DNA of 7,557 nucleotides from Coriobacteriaceae bacterium (GTDB taxonomy: Bacteria > Actinomycetota > Coriobacteriia > Coriobacteriales > UMGS124): NCBI GenBank assembly GCA_019420325.1, contig JAHZHK010000127.1, forward strand, positions 1 through 7,557. The letters are read 5' to 3'. Position numbers and translations under genes: made by a program. Each line of letters begins with the position of its first letter. The stretch's first letter is position 1. Shown in pieces: positions 5,855 through 7,557 of the stretch. Under the pieces are notes generated by a model, which was not told the origin of the DNA, did no database searches, and worked only from the letters and a program-made list of their open reading frames with translations.

Positions 5855-7557
5855 TTGAACGTCTTCGACCGCTACGCACCCTTCGTCCAAGATTTCATCT
5901 ACTCGCATGGTTGGGAGTCGCTGCGCGGCATCCAGGTGGCCGCCGGCGATGCCATCTTCAACACCGACGACAACGTGCTCCTGGCGGCCTCCACAGCCTC
6001 GGGCAAGACCGAGGCCGCGTTCTTCCCGATTCTCACGCTCTTCGACGAGAACCCACCTGCGTCGGTGGGCGCCATCTACGTGGGACCGCTCAAGGCGCTC
6101 ATCAACGACCAGTTCTACCGTCTCAACGACCTGTGCGCCGAGGCGGGTATCCCTGTGTGGCACTGGCACGGCGACGTGAGCGCCTCGCACAAGGCGCGCA
6201 TGCTCAAGAACCCCTCGGGCATCCTGCAGATCACGCCAGAGTCGCTCGAGGCGCTGCTCATGCACAAGCATTCGGCCGTCGCCCGGCTTTTCAGTGACCT
6301 GCGTTTCGTGGTGATTGACGAGGTGCACTCGCTCCTGCGCGGCGACCGCGGCGGGCAGACGCTGTGCTGTATCGAGCGTCTCTCGCGCATGGCGGGCGTC
6401 AACCCCCGCCGCATCGGGCTGTCGGCCACCATCGGCGACCCTGAGCTCACCGGCGAGATTCTCTCGCGCGGCACGGCGCGGGGCTGCGTCATTCCGCAGG
6501 TCAAAGAGCAGGGGCGCACCTGGCGGCTCTCCATGGAGCATTTCTTTGTGAGCGGTCCGCAGGCGGTGCAGCGCGGGCCCCATCCCCGCACGCAGATAAG
6601 CGAGCCCGCTGGAGCCGCAGGACCCGCGCTTGAGCCTGCCAGCGACGTGGCGCCCGAGCATGCCGACCCCGGCATTGCCTACATTTTCGAGCACACCAAA
6701 GACGCCAAGTGCCTGGTCTTTGTCAATTCGCGCGAGGAGGCCGAGGCCGTCACCACGAGTTTGCGCCAGTATTGCGAAGCCACGGGGCAGCCCGACCGCT
6801 TTCTCATCCACCACGGCAACCTCTCCTCGTCGTTGCGTGAAAGCGCCGAGGACGCCATGCGCGACGACGATCGCGTGTTTACGACCGTGACCACGGCAAC
6901 CCTCGAGCTCGGCATCGACATCGGCAGGCTCGAGCGGGCCTTTCAGATAGACGCGCCGTTCACGGTGAGCAGCTTCCTGCAGCGCATGGGTCGCACCGGC
7001 CGACGCGAGAGGCCCTGCGAGATGTGGTTTGTCATGCGCGAGGAGGAACCCGAGGCCCGCGCCCTCATGCCTGAGTGCATTCCCTGGAAGCTTGTGCAGG
7101 GCATCGCCCTTGTGCAGGTGTACCTGGAGGAGCGATGGGTCGAGCCGCCACGCACAGGCCGCATGCCCTTTAGCCTGCTATATCACCAGACCATGGCGAC
7201 GCTTGCCTCGTGCGGAGAGATGAGCCCCGCCCAACTTGCCAACCAGGTGCTTAACCTGTCGTGCTTCGACACCATCTCGCCTGACGACTATCGGGTGCTC
7301 CTGCGCCATCTTGTCGACATCGACCACATCGAGTGCACCGACGAGGGCGGACTCATCGTGGGCCTCGCCGGCGAGCGCGTCACGAGTTCCTATAAGTTCT
7401 ATGCGACGTTCCAGGACAACGAGGAGTACACCTGCCGCAGTGAGTCCATGGAACTCGGTACGATTGTGCAGCCGCCGCCTGCGGGCGAGAAGATTGCCAT
7501 CGCCGGCCATGTGTGGATTGTCGAGGAGGTCGACCACAAGCGCCATGTGGTGTACTG
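5855..7557 (+). CDS. superfamily 2 DEAD/DEAH-type helicase, Lhr/BrxHI-like (3' end missing)
   Basis: The frame is open from a TTG start to the window edge: 567 codons plus two bases, with no stop. All helicase motifs are present. They are the Q-motif-like WESLRGIQ (20-27), motif I ASTASGKTE (45-53), Ia VGPLKAL (76-82), Ib TPES (127-130), II DEVH (155-158) and III LSATIGDPE (189-197). In the second RecA domain are IV LVFVNSREEAE (287-297), V TTATLELGIDIG (346-357) and VI QRMGRTGRR (376-384). A winged-helix-like segment follows (about 440-500), then VWIVEEVDHKRHVVY at the edge, as in Lhr-type and BrxHI helicases. These use ATP to move along DNA, typically 3' to 5'. A Pro/Ala-rich insertion (about 234-272) sits between the two motor domains. 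A further C-terminal part must lie to the right. The link to the ATPase gene and the known BrxD-BrxHI pairing suggest a defence or DNA-surveillance role. Confidence 0.92.
   Translation, partial: MNVFDRYAPFVQDFIYSHGWESLRGIQVAAGDAIFNTDDNVLLAASTASGKTEAAFFPILTLFDENPPASVGAIYVGPLKALINDQFYRLNDLCAEAGIPVWHWHGDVSASHKARMLKNPSGILQITPESLEALLMHKHSAVARLFSDLRFVVIDEVHSLLRGDRGGQTLCCIERLSRMAGVNPRRIGLSATIGDPELTGEILSRGTARGCVIPQVKEQGRTWRLSMEHFFVSGPQAVQRGPHPRTQISEPAGAAGPALEPASDVAPEHADPGIAYIFEHTKDAKCLVFVNSREEAEAVTTSLRQYCEATGQPDRFLIHHGNLSSSLRESAEDAMRDDDRVFTTVTTATLELGIDIGRLERAFQIDAPFTVSSFLQRMGRTGRRERPCEMWFVMREEEPEARALMPECIPWKLVQGIALVQVYLEERWVEPPRTGRMPFSLLYHQTMATLASCGEMSPAQLANQVLNLSCFDTISPDDYRVLLRHLVDIDHIECTDEGGLIVGLAGERVTSSYKFYATFQDNEEYTCRSESMELGTIVQPPPAGEKIAIAGHVWIVEEVDHKRHVVY

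Noticed and set aside
4196..6814. Very long minus-strand open frame of 872 codons opposite the ATPase and helicase
   Set aside because: The opposite strand carries complete Walker and helicase motifs in frame. The antisense product is low-complexity Arg/His/Gly/Val-rich with no domain. Biased third-position GC keeps such frames open.

Overview
The base composition is high in G+C throughout. The genes sit on the + strand with GC-rich third codon positions, and both AUG and UUG starts appear to be used. Together with the look of the secreted protein and the HAD phosphatase, this suggests a high-GC actinobacterium, most likely an anaerobic Coriobacteriia relative such as Collinsella or Olsenella. 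That assignment is an impression from protein style and composition; no marker gene in the window proves it.

Left part (1-2120): the 5' part of a tRNA-Gly(GCC) gene runs off the left edge on the minus strand. Divergent from it is a tight two-gene operon. The first gene encodes an exported, acidic protein of unknown function with a clear signal peptide. Three bases after it comes a HAD-superfamily phosphatase of the phosphoglycolate phosphatase (Gph/PGP) type with all four HAD motifs. A strong GC-rich hairpin followed by a T-rich tract closes this unit.

Right part (2189-7557): a three-gene cassette on the same strand. Gene 1 encodes a 640-residue protein with a TerB-N domain, a conserved connecting segment, a long disordered Ala/Pro/Ser/Thr-rich linker and a TerB-C-like C-terminus. 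Gene 2 encodes a 535-residue P-loop ATPase of the DUF2791/BrxD type with a disordered C-terminal extension. Gene 3 encodes a superfamily 2 helicase of the Lhr/BrxHI type. It starts with a UUG nine bases after the ATPase stop codon and is cut off by the right edge after 567 codons.

BrxD and BrxHI proteins are known together from type 2 BREX phage-defence loci, and TerB-N/TerB-C proteins occur beside predicted DNA-processing genes. The likely reading is a DNA-acting, possibly anti-phage or genome-surveillance module: a TerB-type scaffold, an ATPase switch and a helicase motor. No methylase, PglZ phosphatase or nuclease is visible here, so this is either a stand-alone three-gene system or the left end of a larger one. 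The name 'TerB' should not be read as evidence for tellurite resistance.
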